Origin: Piromyces finnis
Lineage: Eukaryota > Neocallimastigomycota > Neocallimastigomycetes > Neocallimastigales > Neocallimastigaceae
Assembly: GCA_002104945.1 (NCBI GenBank)
Contig: MCFH01000003.1
Coordinates: 1,240,001-1,304,000 of the forward strand
Length of the DNA: 64,000 bases
Direction of reading: 5' to 3'
Below the pieces are notes generated by a model. That model saw nothing but the letters and a program-made list of their open reading frames with translations. It was not told the DNA's origin and searched no databases. Position 1 is the first letter of the stretch; every line of letters starts with the position of its first letter. Both the position numbers and the translations under genes were made by a program. Shown here in pieces: positions 40,898 through 56,930 of the stretch.

Positions 40898-41654
40898 TTA
40901 ATAAAAAAGTTTTATAAATATATCTGGGAGTGCAAAAAGTAAAACTATCAAAGATATCAACATGATAACAGGACATGATAATATTTTAATATTTTCATTA
41001 TTTTTTAAAAATAGTTTTTTCTCTTTTATTTGTTGTGCTTTTTCTTCTATTGTAATGATATTTGTAGCCATTTTATAACGTAGTTCTAGTAGGGTTGTAA
41101 GTGACTTTATGTATTCTTCTTTTGCATTTAAAATTTTTTTCAAAATAACATCACATTTTTGTTTATTGGTCTTTTTTTTCCAGTTTAATTACCAAAGTTG
41201 AAAAAAAAAAATGCATTCAAATATTCATATTCATATTTTATAAAAGTGAAAAAGTATTGAATTTTTTATTAAATTGAAAGACAAAGTTAAAGCAACGAGA
41301 ATAATAATAAATATTAAATTATATATATAGATATTAAAAAAAAAAAGAAAGAAATATAATTAGTAACATAGTAATTATTACTTTTTTTTTTTTTTTTTTT
41401 AGAACTATATTATATATTATTATATAATTGTGTATTAAGCAAGTATTAAATTTATATTTTATATAAAAATAAATACTTACAATATAGATATATTGAAATT
41501 TATTTAACATATAATTACTAATTTCCTCATTGTTATATTTTTCTGATTCTTTTGTGACTTCCTGAAGAGCCGTTAAGACATCATAACGTTGTATTGGGGA
41601 TAAAGTTGATAATATATATTCAGTGACATTCTTATTTTGTTCAGTTTCACTCAT
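40898..41654 (-). CDS. small two-exon protein with C-terminal membrane anchor, unknown
   Basis: Exons 41481-41654 and 40898-41170 (intron 310 nt, donor GTAAGT, acceptor AAAAG) give 148 residues. The start MSETEQNKNVTEYILSTLS is chosen because in-frame sequence upstream of it is hydrophobic, T-rich noise. The protein is helical and charged through about residue 115, with a coiled-coil-like stretch (KAQQIKEKKLFLKN). It ends in one hydrophobic segment (CPVIMLISLIVLLFALPDIF) seven residues from the C-terminus. That layout suggests a tail-anchored protein of the ER or mitochondria/hydrogenosome. I do not recognise the family. The acceptor is weak, so the exon junction is uncertain. Confidence 0.6.
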
Positions 41655-43114
41655 TTTTGAAATAAAAAGAAAAAAAGTGAAAATCAATTATATTGAAATT
41701 CTAATAAGATTTAATTTTTCTAAAATTATTATTTTTTATTATATATAGTTATCTATTTTATTTGTTTGTTTGTTCTTTTTAAAAGCTCTTTTTCCTTCTT
41801 TCTTTAAATGTTTTCTTTTTTTTTTTTTTACAAATGGGAAATATTAAAAATTAAAAAAGTTTGAAATTTTAATATTAAATTAATTTTTTTTTTTTAATAT
41901 AAAATAAAATTTTTAATAATAAAATTAATCTTTTAAAAAATATATATATAATTTGATTTTATATATAACATTATAATATTAAAAAGAAGAGAAAAAGATG
42001 TAGATGAGGTATAAAGTTTTTATAAGCATTCTTAATATTAAATGAAAAATATAGTAACAATTAAAATATTATCACTGTTTTAATTGTTACTAGAGCTACG
42101 TTATAAAAAAAGGTGATTCATAAAAAGTTGTTTTTTTTTAGTAGAATCAAATATATGAAATAAAAAAAAGTATCTAATTATATTGACTAAAAAAATCATC
42201 TTTTTGCCTTGATATTACATTAATATCTTCTTTATTTAAAAGTGTTATAGAAACTTATTTTTATTACAACTCTGAAATGAAATATAAATAGAATACCTTA
42301 CCTATCATTATATCACTAAAATAGTACATATATATATATTTTTGATTAATGAAATGATATGAATTTATACAATTTTCATAATTGAAATAACCACATAAGT
42401 TCTTTTTAATATTTAAAAAAGAACATTATTTATTTAAATAAAAAATACACTTTTTTTTTTTAAAAGGAAGAAAAAGCACCTTTTATTTATAAGACTTTTT
42501 TAATTTATTTAACTTATTATTGATATGTTAACTTTTTATTTGATAGTAAAATAAAATCTAACCCTTAAGTTTCATTTTTTATTAAATTAGCAATCCATAA
42601 ATAAATTAAAATTAATATGTTATAATATATTAAAGTATATTGATAATATATGAAATATTCAATTATGGAATTTCCTTTATCCGAAAAAAAAAACTAAAAA
42701 AAAAAAAGTTATATTCTTTTTTAAAGAAAGAAATCCGTCAATTTATAAAGTTTATTTTTTTGAAGAGACGCCTTTTTATACAAACATAATTAACTTAATA
42801 GTAAAAAAATTATAGTTGAAATTAAAAAGAATACTATTAACTATTAAATATACCTCAAATAATATATAAATATATCATTTTAAAAGCAGGTATTATATAA
42901 AAATAAGAATAAATTTAAACAGTTTAAAACTAATTTATACATATATAAATGATAAATGTTTAAAATACTAATGATAATGATAATAATCAATATATTATTC
43001 TATTTTCTAAAATATTATTTTATTTATAATAAATAATTATATTATATAAAATATTAAATATTCCTTTTTTTTTTCTATTCTATTCTAAAGTAACCCAATT
43101 AAAAGAAAAAAAAA
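41655..43114. other. intergenic, divergent
   Basis: About 1.5 kb of AT-rich DNA between the small anchored protein and frataxin; it should hold both promoters. No motif can be named. Confidence 0.55.
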
Positions 43115-43368
43115 ATGTCATTCTTATCTAACATTTCTAATCTTTCACTTTGTGCCAATACTGGTTTAAATCGTGCTATGATAAATTGTGTCTCAAAATC
43201 ATGTTCTATACCAACACACCAACTTTCTTTAAAATCTTTATACCATTTAAATACTTCTCCATTAACCATTCAAAATTCAATTTCCTCACAAAAAATAAAT
43301 TTCAATTTCAACAAAACTTATGTTACTAAACAGTAAATAATTATTTTTCTTTTTAAAATTTATAAAGG

Positions 43369-43416
<48 letters not shown>

Positions 43417-43719
43417 TAATTGCTTAACACAATAGAAATTTTTAAAGAAAAAAAAAAGTTTACAATTTTAAAAATTTAAATGAAAAAAAAAAAAGTTTAT
43501 TAAATGATATATATATATAACATATATATTCATAGATGTTGTATTATTTCACCTATATCTGTCAATGAATTTCATGAAATAGCTGATGAATTTTTCGATA
43601 ATCTCACTGAATGCATTGAAATTCTTTTAGAAAACTCTAATATTGAAAACTATGATACCGAATTATCTGTATGTATAAAAAAAAATATTTTATTATACAT
43701 ATATAGAATATAGAATAAA

Positions 43720-43753
<34 letters not shown>

Positions 43754-44054
43754 TAACCAATAACACTATTGGTATTATTTGTTTATATGTTTTATATATA
43801 TAGAGTGGTGTTTTAACAATCAAACTTGGTAGTGCTGGTACTTATGTAATTAATAAGCAAACACCAAATAAACAAATCTGGTACTCTTCACCTATTAGGT
43901 AAAAATAATAATGACAAGGACAGGAATAAAAATAGAGTTATTTTTTTTTTTCATTTCATTTTATAATATATACATATATAAATCAATTCAATTTATATTA
44001 ACTATTATTCTATTATCAATTAAATTTATTATAAATATTTACTAAATAACTATT

Positions 44055-44092
<38 letters not shown>

Positions 44093-44281
44093 TATTGAAA
44101 TGAATTATTTGATGATAAAAGTGGTCCAATGAAATTCTTCTACGATCCAAAAGTTAAAAGATGGGTATGTACAACTGAATGTGATTCTAAAGATGACAGT
44201 CGTTTCCTTGAAGTCAAATTAAGTAAAGAATTAACTCAAATTTTTAAAAAGGAAGTTGTTATTGAAAAAATGAATGAATAA
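43115..44281 (+). CDS. YFH1: frataxin with N-terminal organelle presequence
   Basis: Four exons, 43115-43332, 43536-43668, 43804-43898 and 44122-44281, sum to 606 nt (201 residues). The last 125 or so residues are frataxin: an acidic helix ([21 protein letters not shown]), the strand [18 protein letters not shown], then [21 protein letters not shown] and a closing helix. Frataxin supplies or regulates iron and sulfide transfer on the ISCU Fe-S scaffold. The first 70 or so residues are rich in Ser, Asn, Thr and Leu and poor in acid, as in targeting presequences. In an anaerobic fungus the destination would be the hydrogenosome, which is inference. Intron 1 carries a (TA)n(TG)n tract. Confidence 0.96.
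43370..43416. repeat. (TA)n(TG)n microsatellite in frataxin intron 1
   Basis: About 22 bases of TA followed by about 24 bases of TG repeats. Confidence 0.9.
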
Positions 44282-46085
44282 AATAATAAAATTTTCAAAA
44301 AATCAAAAAAATTTTAACCTCCTCACCCCCCAAAAAAAAAAAAAAAAGAAAAAAGAAATAGTTCATTCTAACCTATATGTATTTTGTTTATTTTATCTAT
44401 TTTAATAATTTATATAGAAATTTTAAGTAATAATAAGAAAATAAAATAAAAAAAAAAGAAAAAAAAAAGATAGTGACTCCTATCTATCTTGTTTTATTAA
44501 TGAATAAAATATTCCTATAAAAAATTATAATAATAATAATAATAATAGTAATTCAATAAAAGTAAAAAAAAAAAAATAAATAATAAAATAATAAAAGTAA
44601 ATAGACATGAAAATTGTTATTGGTATATATCTATTTAATATTTTTCGAAAATCTTTTAATGAAAATGATAAAAGATGACATGACCAAGTTCTAGTCTTTT
44701 CTTACAATTCCATGAAATATTGTCTAGACCTAACCAAATAATAAAAAAAAAAAAAAAGTCTTGATTATGAAAATAAAATAAAATAAAATAAAAAAAAAAA
44801 AAGGATCCTCTTTGTTAAATTCTTATTATAAAAATAAAACCTCTTTAAAAAAGTTTCAAATCTTTTAATCCTTAAAAAAATGGTTTAATTTTTTATTTTT
44901 TTATTTTTATTTGTTTACTTTTATTTTTATACAATATACATTGAATTACATTTTTGAAATAATAAACTTTTTTTTTTTTTGCTTTTATATTTTCCTTGGT
45001 AGAGTTTTTATTATCGTCAAAATTACTTTTTTTTTTTTTTTTTTAGTCATGATGTTTGTTTTTTTTTTTTTTTTTGTATTCTTTGTTTTTTCTTTTTTTG
45101 GGGGGGGGTTGTTTTTTTTATATTCAATTCTTAATCATGTTTTTGATAAATTTTTTTTGTTTGTTTGTCTTTTTGTTATTGTTGACTTGTGTGTGTTTTC
45201 TTTCAACTTTTTTTGTTTTTTAAACAATGGAATAGTTGTTTTTTTTTTTTTTTTTTTTTCATTAAAACTTTTTCAAATGAAAAAAAAAAAAAAAGGTTAA
45301 TCGTCTAAGTTTTATGGTAGGTTAAAAATATATATATTGATTAAAAAAAAAAAAAGAAATTTACTCTATACTAGAACTTAAAAAATTCTATTGCTAGCAA
45401 AGGGGAATAAGAAATAAAAAAAATAAACATCTCTAAAGAAATATAAAATTAAACTAGCTAGGTTCAATCTTTTTTAATAAAATAAATCTATCTATAACTT
45501 TTAAATTATTATTGATTTTATTTAGATTAATAAATATCGTAGGAAAAAAAAAAAAACTATTTTTCTATCTTCTACCTTTTTTTTTTTTGAGGGGGTTTAA
45601 CTGCTAAAGATGAATAAATTTTAGGTTTGAAAAAAAAGAAAAATTTAAAACTTTTTTAAAAAAACTAATCTTCTTTTTAAAAGCTAATTTTTTTATATTT
45701 TATATTAAAATATATTTTTATAAAAAAAAAAAAAGGCAATGTTGGGATAAATGCTTCTATTATTTAAAATTAAACCATAAAATGATTTAAAAAAAAAAAA
45801 TTTTTTTTTCCTTATAAAAATTATAATTTTATTATATATTTAAATGAATTGTGAATTTTATTTTATATTAAAATATATTAAAAAAAAAAAAGAACAAATA
45901 GTAATTATAATTTTATGATTTGTTTAATAAAACTTCTCCATCAAAGATGGATAAATTTCACGATGATGATAATTTTTTTTCTTATTTTCTAAATCATTGA
46001 TAGGAAAATCTATAGGTTTTAAAAGGAATTATGTGGATAGTTTTGTGGATATCTTAAGGTTTTACACACAATGAGTTACTTAAAT
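44282..46085. other. intergenic, convergent
   Basis: About 1.8 kb, AT-rich. It includes strongly T-rich DNA with a short G run near 45101-45109 and a C run near 44326. A 129-codon Phe-rich frame there is a composition artefact. Confidence 0.55.
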
Positions 46086-47456
46086 TTACATCATTTCATA
46101 GGTTTCACCCATTTCACCCATTTCACCACCAACTTCTTCTTCTTCGTAGTATTCTTCTTCATCATCAACAGTAGCATCTTGGTATTGTTGGTATTCAGAA
46201 ACAAGATCGTTCATGTTAGATTCAGCTTCAGTGAATTCCATTTCATCCATACCTTCACCAGTGAACCAATGGAGATAAGCCTTTCTTCTGAACATAGCAG
46301 TGAATTGATCGTTGATACGCTTGAATAAGTCTTGAATAGCAGTAGAGTTACCAATGAAGGTAGAAGACATCTTAAGACCTCTTGGTGGAATATCACAAAC
46401 AGCAGTCTTAATGTTTTGTGGAATCCATTCAACAAAGTAAGAACTGTTCTTGTTTTGGACGTTGTACATTTGTTCTTCAACTTCCTTAGTAGCCATACGA
46501 CCACGGAAGAAGACGGCAACGGTTAAGTAACGACCGTGACGTGGGTCAGAAGCAGCCATCATGTTCTTGGCATCGAATAATTGTTGAGTAAGTTCTGGAA
46601 CAGTAAGAGCACTGTATTGTTGGCTACCACGAGCGGTAAGTGGAGCGAAACCAACCATGAAGAAGTGAAGACGTGGGAATGGAACTAAGTTAACAGCAAG
46701 CTTTCTTAAATCAGAGTTAAGTTGACCTGGGAAACGAAGACCAGTAGTAATACCACTCATAACGAAGGAAACGAGATGGTTAAGATCACCGTAAGTTGGA
46801 GTAGTGAGCTTAAGAGTACGGAAACAGATATCGTATAAGGCTTCGTTATCAATACAGAAGGTTTCATCAGAGTTTTCAACTAATTGGTGAACAGAAAGAG
46901 TAGCATTGTATGGTTCAACAACAGCATCAGAAACCTTTGGAGATGGAACAACAGAGAAAGTACTCATCATACGATCTGGGAATTCTTCACGAATCTTGGA
47001 AAGTAAAAGGGTACCCATACCAGCACCTGTACCACCACCAAGAGAGTGAGTAATTTGGAAACCTTGAAGACATTCACAACCTTCAGCTTCCTTTCTAACA
47101 ACATCAAGAACGGAATCGACAAGTTCAGCACCTTCAGTGTAGTGACCCTTAGCCCAGTTGTTACCAGCACCAGATTGACCGAAGATGAAGTTGTCTGGAC
47201 GGAATAATTGACCGTATGGACCAGCACGAATAGAGTCCATGGTTCCTGGTTCTAAATCGACAAGAACAGCACGTGGAACGTACTTACCACCAGAGGCTTC
47301 ATTGTAGAAAACATCAATGCGTTCTAATTGAAGATCATCGGTACCAACGTATTGACCAGTTGGGTCGACACCGTGTTCATCAGAAATAATTTCCCAGAAC
47401 TTGGAACCAATTTGGTTACCACATTGACCAGTTTGAAGATGAACGATTTCACGCAT
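46086..47456 (-). CDS. TUB2: beta-tubulin
   Basis: A single uninterrupted exon encodes 456 residues. It begins with MREI, the tetrapeptide used for tubulin mRNA autoregulation in animals. It carries QCGNQIG (11-17), the GTP-binding glycine loop GGGTGAG (140-146) and the usual acidic C-terminal tail, here extended by GEMGEMGE before ETYEMM. Beta-tubulin pairs with alpha-tubulin in microtubules of the spindle and flagellum. Residues known to decide benzimidazole response in fungi are Phe167, Glu198 and Phe200, the sensitive set. Codons are much richer in C and G at the third position than in neighbouring genes, as expected for very high expression. It is the only fully intronless long gene in the window. 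Confidence 0.99.
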   Translation of the reverse strand: MREIVHLQTGQCGNQIGSKFWEIISDEHGVDPTGQYVGTDDLQLERIDVFYNEASGGKYVPRAVLVDLEPGTMDSIRAGPYGQLFRPDNFIFGQSGAGNNWAKGHYTEGAELVDSVLDVVRKEAEGCECLQGFQITHSLGGGTGAGMGTLLLSKIREEFPDRMMSTFSVVPSPKVSDAVVEPYNATLSVHQLVENSDETFCIDNEALYDICFRTLKLTTPTYGDLNHLVSFVMSGITTGLRFPGQLNSDLRKLAVNLVPFPRLHFFMVGFAPLTARGSQQYSALTVPELTQQLFDAKNMMAASDPRHGRYLTVAVFFRGRMATKEVEEQMYNVQNKNSSYFVEWIPQNIKTAVCDIPPRGLKMSSTFIGNSTAIQDLFKRINDQFTAMFRRKAYLHWFTGEGMDEMEFTEAESNMNDLVSEYQQYQDATVDDEEEYYEEEEVGGEMGEMGETYEMM

Positions 47457-50400
47457 GTTGTCTAATTTAAAAAAAAATAAAACAAAATAAAAAATTTTAT
47501 TAATATTTTTTATTACTACAAATATTAACTTTTTTTCAAAATGAAAATAAAAATATTTTATAAAATATTAAATAACACAGTGTCAATATACTGGTTATAT
47601 ATATATATAATAATCTTTATTCATTGATATACTTTATATATATATTTTTAAAAAAAAAATGAAACATTTTTATTTAATAATATTTATTGTCATAATGTTT
47701 TGAACTTTTTAATTTTAATGTATAAAATAACTTTTTTTTTTTTTTGCCTTCCCATACTACTTTTAAAATATGTAATTCTTAGTAATTACTTTACTAAATA
47801 TACATAATCCTCGGTTAAAATTATCTTTTTGTTCCTTTATTTCTTTTTTTTTTAAAAAAAAAAAGCCATTATTAATCCTTTTGTTATATTATTTAGTGTT
47901 TTTAAAATTTTGTGGCTTTTGTTTACTTTACATCATACTTTTTTTTTACTGATAAAACATCCTTTTATTTTGTTGTTATGGTTATAATATTTTGTTTTGA
48001 AATAACAAATATACTTTTTCTATTGTATTTACTTTATTACTTTCTTTTTTTTCCTTTTAATAATTTACTAATATAACATATTACAAATATAACTTTTTTT
48101 TTTTTAGTTACCTTATTATTTCTATTAAATTTAATTATAAATAAAAATAGTTAGAAAATAAAAAAAAGGAAGGAAATATGTTTTTATTTATAAGATTTCG
48201 AAAACTAATAAAAACAATTTATTAATAATATATTATCGCCATATATTAATATATTGAATTGATTTAAAAAATAATTGCTAAAAAATTTTTTTATTTTATA
48301 ATAATTTGATATTATGATGATATTGGATAATTTATTAGCATAATTGACATTAATTTTTTTAATTAGGATTACAATTACAATTACAAATAGAATACAATAT
48401 TTTATTTTGATTATATTGTAATATATGATATAATATATTATTCAATGAATTTAATTACAAATTGTATAAGACAAAATTTAAATAATAAAAAATTTTCACT
48501 TTTTCATCATCAACATCTCATCAAAATTATTAGGATTTGAGAAGAAAAGTTTAATTCATACGCTTCATATTAATATTGTCATATATTTCATTATAATAAT
48601 TGCATCTCTTTGGATAATAATTTTTGCATTATTCATCTGTTGTCCATATTAACATTCTATCCTACTTAACTGTTTGTTTGTCTACTGTTTATTTAGTTTG
48701 TTAGGTAGCTATTTATTTATTTATCTAGTTGTTTATCTAATTATTATTTATTTATTCATTCATTTATTTATTTAGAAAGTGTGTATATTAAAAATTGAAT
48801 CAAATTATTTATTTTATTTCACTTTAATTGAAATGAGCAGTATAATATTTTTATGGAATAATTTAATTTGATTTAATTGATAATATATTATTAATGAATT
48901 TCCATAAAAGATAAATTTAATAATGAAAAATAAATTTGTATTAATGATACCTCATTCATTGTTGTAAAATAATAATAATTAAAGTTTGACTTCTTACACA
49001 AAATAAGTTGATAATCATTAATCATGCTAATTATATAAACTAGAATTCATATATTAATTTATATTAAAATATATTGTTAATAGAATTAATATCCTTATGG
49101 TGAATATATTAATCATAGAATGGAATGATTTCAATGGACCGAATTACAAATTATTAAGTATGGGATATTTTATTAATATATTTACATTACAATGAAATAA
49201 ATGGAATATTATATTATATCATATATTAAATAATACTTTGGCTTCTCTTTTTTATTACAATTAAAAAAATGTAGTACATAAATATTAAAATAATTATTTT
49301 AATTTATAGAAATTATGAATACATTTATATGATGTATACATTATATGTGAAGTTATGTATACATTTTGTTAAAAAATAAAAAACTTACTAAATTAATAAT
49401 AAAAAGTAGGTGAATTTCTTTAGATTCTTTTATCAATAAAACTTGGGTATTTAATTTTTTTGCAAGCGTACTTTTTTTAAACTTGAATACTTACATCCAT
49501 TAAGTTAAACCAATTTTGTTTTGTTTTGTTTTTTTACTTAACTTTAATTCATATTAATTAATTAATATTTTGTACAAAAAAAAAAGCATCTTTCTTAAAT
49601 TAGATTAATTAATTTATTGATTCAACAATAAACGAAAAAATTACTTTGAAAACGCTAAACCTTAGCATAAATAAACTATAAAAAAAAATGATTTAATATG
49701 GATTTAACTCAATAAAAGTTTAAAACAAAATGCATAGAAGAAGGCTTCATCTTCTTTTAAATATAACAGCAACATTTCTTATATGAATTGATTTGTGAGA
49801 AAAAAAATAAAGTATATAACACAATAAAAATTGATTTTGAGGCTAATTTTTAAAAAAAAAAGTTATATATATTATTTAAATATTATTTATGAATTTTCTT
49901 TTATTTTAAAAAAGAATGATGTTCTACTTTAAACTCTCGTAGTTAAAATCATACTTTTATTTGAATAATGTGTATGTTTCAATAAAATAAAAAATACATC
50001 TTTCTTCATCCTTTCTTTACCAATTTTTTCTCTTTTTTTGGTTAGTTACATTCCTCCAGCATCTTCTTCTTCCCACACCTGAAATAAAGAAGAATAAATT
50101 AAAAAAAAAACATTTTTTAATATAAACAAATAATATGACAAAGTTTATTTATTATAATTTTAATTAAAATGAAATTAAATAAATATAAAATATTTGGATT
50201 AAAAAGTTTATTTTATAATAAAAGAATTTAAAAGTAACACAGATTGTAATTTATATATATTACAATATATTTTAATTTATTAGAACAATTATTAATAAAT
50301 TAATAAATCTTAAAAAAAATTAAAGAAATTTGCTATTAAAAATTAAAGGTAAAAAGGTAAAGAAAGAAAGAAAAGAAGAAAAAGAGAATTATTATAAAAA

Positions 50401-51426
50401 AAGGTAAATGCTAGCTTTGATATTAAAAGCATTGGAAAAAGTATTTACTTTAATGTTAAATTAAATATTTATCAAAGAAAAGGATAATAAAGTAAATATA
50501 AAATAATAAAAAGGAAAAAAGTTTTAAAAGCTTTTTGATATTATTTAATGGTTTAGTGATGAAATTGACTCATTTATATTTTTACTAGTAAATTTATTGT
50601 GAAAAGAATAAAGAATTCAATATTTTATTACGACTATCATTACTAATTCATAAACACTATTAAAATCAACATAACTATTTTCAATGCTTTTTTTTTTGGT
50701 TATTGTTTTTCTTTTGCAATTGTGAAAGGGTTAAAACCATTTAAACACTTAATCCTTGATGGATGATTGGGTAAAAATTATGAAGAATTTAAAATTTATA
50801 CACATGTTTTCTATGTATTTTTAAATGAAACATGTACATAAACAAGTTAGAATGGATATAGCCTAAAAAATGGTCATTAATAAAACATAAAGATAATAAC
50901 AACCGTTGTTATTAATGCTATAGCTAATACTATTATATATATGTTAATATATTTGTTAAAGGATAAGAGTTTTGTTATTCTTGTAAAGGTTTAATATATA
51001 TTAATATATTTGTTAAAGAATAAGAGCTTTGTTATTCTTGTAAAGGTTTATTTTATCTTATTAATAAGAATTGTTAAACTAATATATACTATTAAATGCT
51101 TATTATAGTAATTCAAAAGGTACATTGTTAAATACTTATGTCCATATTTTTTTCTTTTTTTTTTAAAAAACATAAAATCTTTAATATGAAAAATACATAT
51201 TATTTGTTCATTTATTTTGGTATTTCACTCAAAAAAAAATACAAGTATTAAAGTTTTTTATATTTATATTGATTTTAGGTATCATACATAGAATATATAA
51301 AATATCATGTGATCATAATATAAAAATTAATTTAATAAAAATTTTTAAAATTTTGTTTTTTTATTAATATAAAAAAAAAATAATTAACGTTTTAAATAAT
51401 AAAGTAAGTTATAATTAAATTTAAAA
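47457..51426. other. long intergenic stretch
   Basis: About 4 kb, AT-rich, between divergent beta-tubulin and UCH genes. The only coding-like item is a 33-base minus-strand piece at 50046-50078. It reads VWEEEDAGGM and then stop, and follows a good acceptor (TTTATTTCAG), but no partner exon was found. A 50-bp tandem duplication lies at 50944-51050. Confidence 0.5.
50944..51050. repeat. 50-bp direct duplication
   Basis: Copies 50944-50993 and 51001-51050 differ at about two positions (GGATAAGAGTTT versus GAATAAGAGCTT). The period is 57 bases. Confidence 0.9.
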
Positions 51427-53058
51427 ATGTCTTATTCTGAAACTAAAGCTGTTTGGCATCCATTAGAATCCAACCCAGAAGTTTGTTAATTTGTTTCATA
51501 TTAAAATAAAAATAATAAAACAATAACAATAACAATAATAATTACAAGAATTATTAATGTTTTTATGCTATCCTTAATCACTTTCTTTTTTTTTTTTTAA
51601 TTTTCTTTCTTTCTTATTTTCCTTATAACCAAAAACATTGATGCTTTGTAATATTAAAATCTAAAATTTAATATATTATCAAGATTATGAATGAGGTAAA
51701 TTTCAATTAGTTCATGATTCTTATTAAATGAATTAATAAATAATAAAAATTGTTAAATGAATTGAAAAAAAGTAATAATTTATGTCTCATTATTGGAAAA
51801 TAGTACATTCATAAATTAGGTGTTACAGGAAGTTGGGGTTTTTCTGATTTATGGGGTAATTTTGTGTAAAAAATGTAGTTTTAGAAAGTTTTTTTTTTTT
51901 TTTTTTTTTTTTTTTATATATATATATTATGTATATATTATTTTAATATAATATTAATACTTATAAAATGGTAAAAAAAAAAAAAAAATACATTATTATA
52001 TGACTATATTGATATGCTTTATTAAATAGGTTTAGATGATGAAGCTCTTATGTTTGTTAGTCAGCCTTGCTTAGCTGTCTTATTATTATTCCCAATTACT
52101 GAAAATGTACATTTCATTACATGTAAAATTCAATTGAATAACTTTTTTTTTTTTTTTTTTTGAAAATTTAAATTAAAAATGAAATATTTACTATTCTTGT
52201 ATATTATAAAGAGTGAAAACCTTACTAAAGATGAAAATGAAAGAATTAAAAAGACAGGTCAAATTGTTTCAAAGAATATCTATTTTTCAAATCAAACTAT
52301 TCCTGTAATTAGACCATAATATACTATATATATATATATATTCTATATCATTAACAATTATAGATAGATAAATTATAAATATATATATTTATTAATATAT
52401 TTTCTTTTGTTTAATTCATTCAATTATAATATCCATGTATCTCATGTATCATTTAATTATTTTATGATTAAGAATGCTTGTGGTACCATGGCTATTCTTC
52501 ATTCCTTATTAAATAATACAGAACTTGTTGATATTGGTGCGTATAATAATAAAAATAAAAAATGTATATTATATCAATTAATATATAATTTTTAAATAAT
52601 AATAATATAATAAATAAAATAAAGGGGATGGTATTTTAAGGAAAATTTATGATGAAACCAAGGACCTTTCACCTATCGAAAAAGCAAAATATTTGGAAGA
52701 AAGTAAAGATTTAGCTTCTGTTCATTATGAATATTCTGTTCAAGGTCAAACTAATGTTGGTGAAGCTGAAGATAATGTTGATTTACATTTTATTTGTTTT
52801 ATTCAAAAGGATGGCGATCTTTATGAATTAGATGGTAGAAAAGAATTCCCAATCAATCATGGAAAATGTGATGATTTATTAAAGGTAAAAATTTTAATAT
52901 TTTTATGTATATTTTTTTAATCAAACTAAATAAATATTAAAATTATTTTTTTTTTATTTGTATATATTAAGGGTGCTTCTAATATCATAAAGGATGTTAT
53001 TGCTAGAAATCCAAGCAGTAATGAAATTACTGCTCAAGTTTTTGTTCCTCTTGATTAA
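51427..53058 (+). CDS. YUH1: ubiquitin C-terminal hydrolase (UCH family, UCHL3/YUH1 type)
   Basis: Eight exons, 51427-51480, 51684-51695, 51804-51855, 52030-52106, 52212-52304, 52473-52536, 52625-52884 and 52972-53058, sum to 699 nt (232 residues; human UCHL3 has 230). The product runs WHPLESNPE, HKLGV, LDDEALMFV, AVLLLFPITE, and then NACGTMAILHS holding the catalytic Cys. The papain-like set is complete: Gln93 (oxyanion), Cys99, His172 (LHFICF) and Asp187 (YELDGR). The enzyme releases small adducts from the ubiquitin C-terminus and processes ubiquitin precursors in the cytosol. Exon 2 is only 12 nt (I-M-N-E) and is needed to match the family's NPEVMNQ-type segment. Confidence 0.96.
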
Positions 53059-53162
53059 ATTTGATTTTTACCTAATTTATTTATTTGAAAATACTCTTTA
53101 TTAACATATTTAAACAAAAAATATACATCATAAAACTAAAGTGTTATTATTAATATCACATA

Positions 53163-53226
53163 TAAAAATAAAAATAAAAATAAAAATAAAATAAAAATAA
53201 AAATAAAATAAAAATAAAAATAAAAA
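53163..53226. repeat. (AAAATA)n simple repeat
   Basis: About 64 bases of AAAATA and AAATA units in the spacer between the UCH gene and delta-tubulin. Confidence 0.85.
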
Positions 53227-53385
53227 TGAAAAAATAAAAAATTAAATAATGAATAAAATATTATAATATTATAATTATTTTATTTATTTCGATTAGTATT
53301 AAAGTTTAAAACACACACACATATATATATTATAAATATTATTTAATGAGAGGATAAAGACTTTAGAACAACAATACATATTGTA

Positions 53386-56265
<2,880 letters not shown>

Positions 56266-56930
56266 TCTACAAATGTATATTTTTTTTTTAAATTTTTTTT
56301 ACGGATAATGAATGTAACTATAATAATTAATAATATAAATATAGTATTTATAACACAATCCTTTCTAATAATTGTTGACTAAAAGATGTATTTATTTTTA
56401 TTCTTTTTATTCTTTTTACTTAAATTTTAAAGATTAAATTATTTGAAATGCGTACTTTTTTTTCATGTTTCATTTTTAAAATTATATATATTTTTTAATT
56501 AAATTAATTATTATTAAATATTAAATTAAAATTTATTAATAAATTTTAAAATTCTATTTTTTTATTAATATTTTAAGTTTTTTATTCCTTTTTTTTTTTT
56601 TATTTTTATTTTATTTTTTTATTATTTATTTTTAAATATTTGTGTAATTTATAATTCATTTATTAACCAATCATATCATGAGAAATGTTTAAATCTTTTT
56701 TTTTTTAACTTTTTTTTTTTTTATTAGTATTTATATTTAATACTAGTGATATTTTTTTTTTTGTATATTAATATTATTATTTTGAAAAGTATTTGAATGT
56801 AACAAGAATAGTTTACATTTATTTTCAAGATAAAAAAAAAAAACATTAATTTATTTATTTATTATTTATATCTATATTTATATCGCATAATTTAATTTAT
56901 TTTTATTAAAGTAATATTTATAAAACCAAC
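56266..56930. other. divergent promoter region, delta-tubulin / KRI1
   Basis: The 665 bases between two divergent starts are dense in T and A runs. No named element can be supported. Confidence 0.6.

Noticed and set aside
44911-45300. 129-codon Phe-rich frame
   Set aside because: Product of T runs in intergenic DNA; no family resemblance and no splice context.
46071-46526. + and alternative minus frames over beta-tubulin
   Set aside because: Shadows of the beta-tubulin gene created by its codon use.
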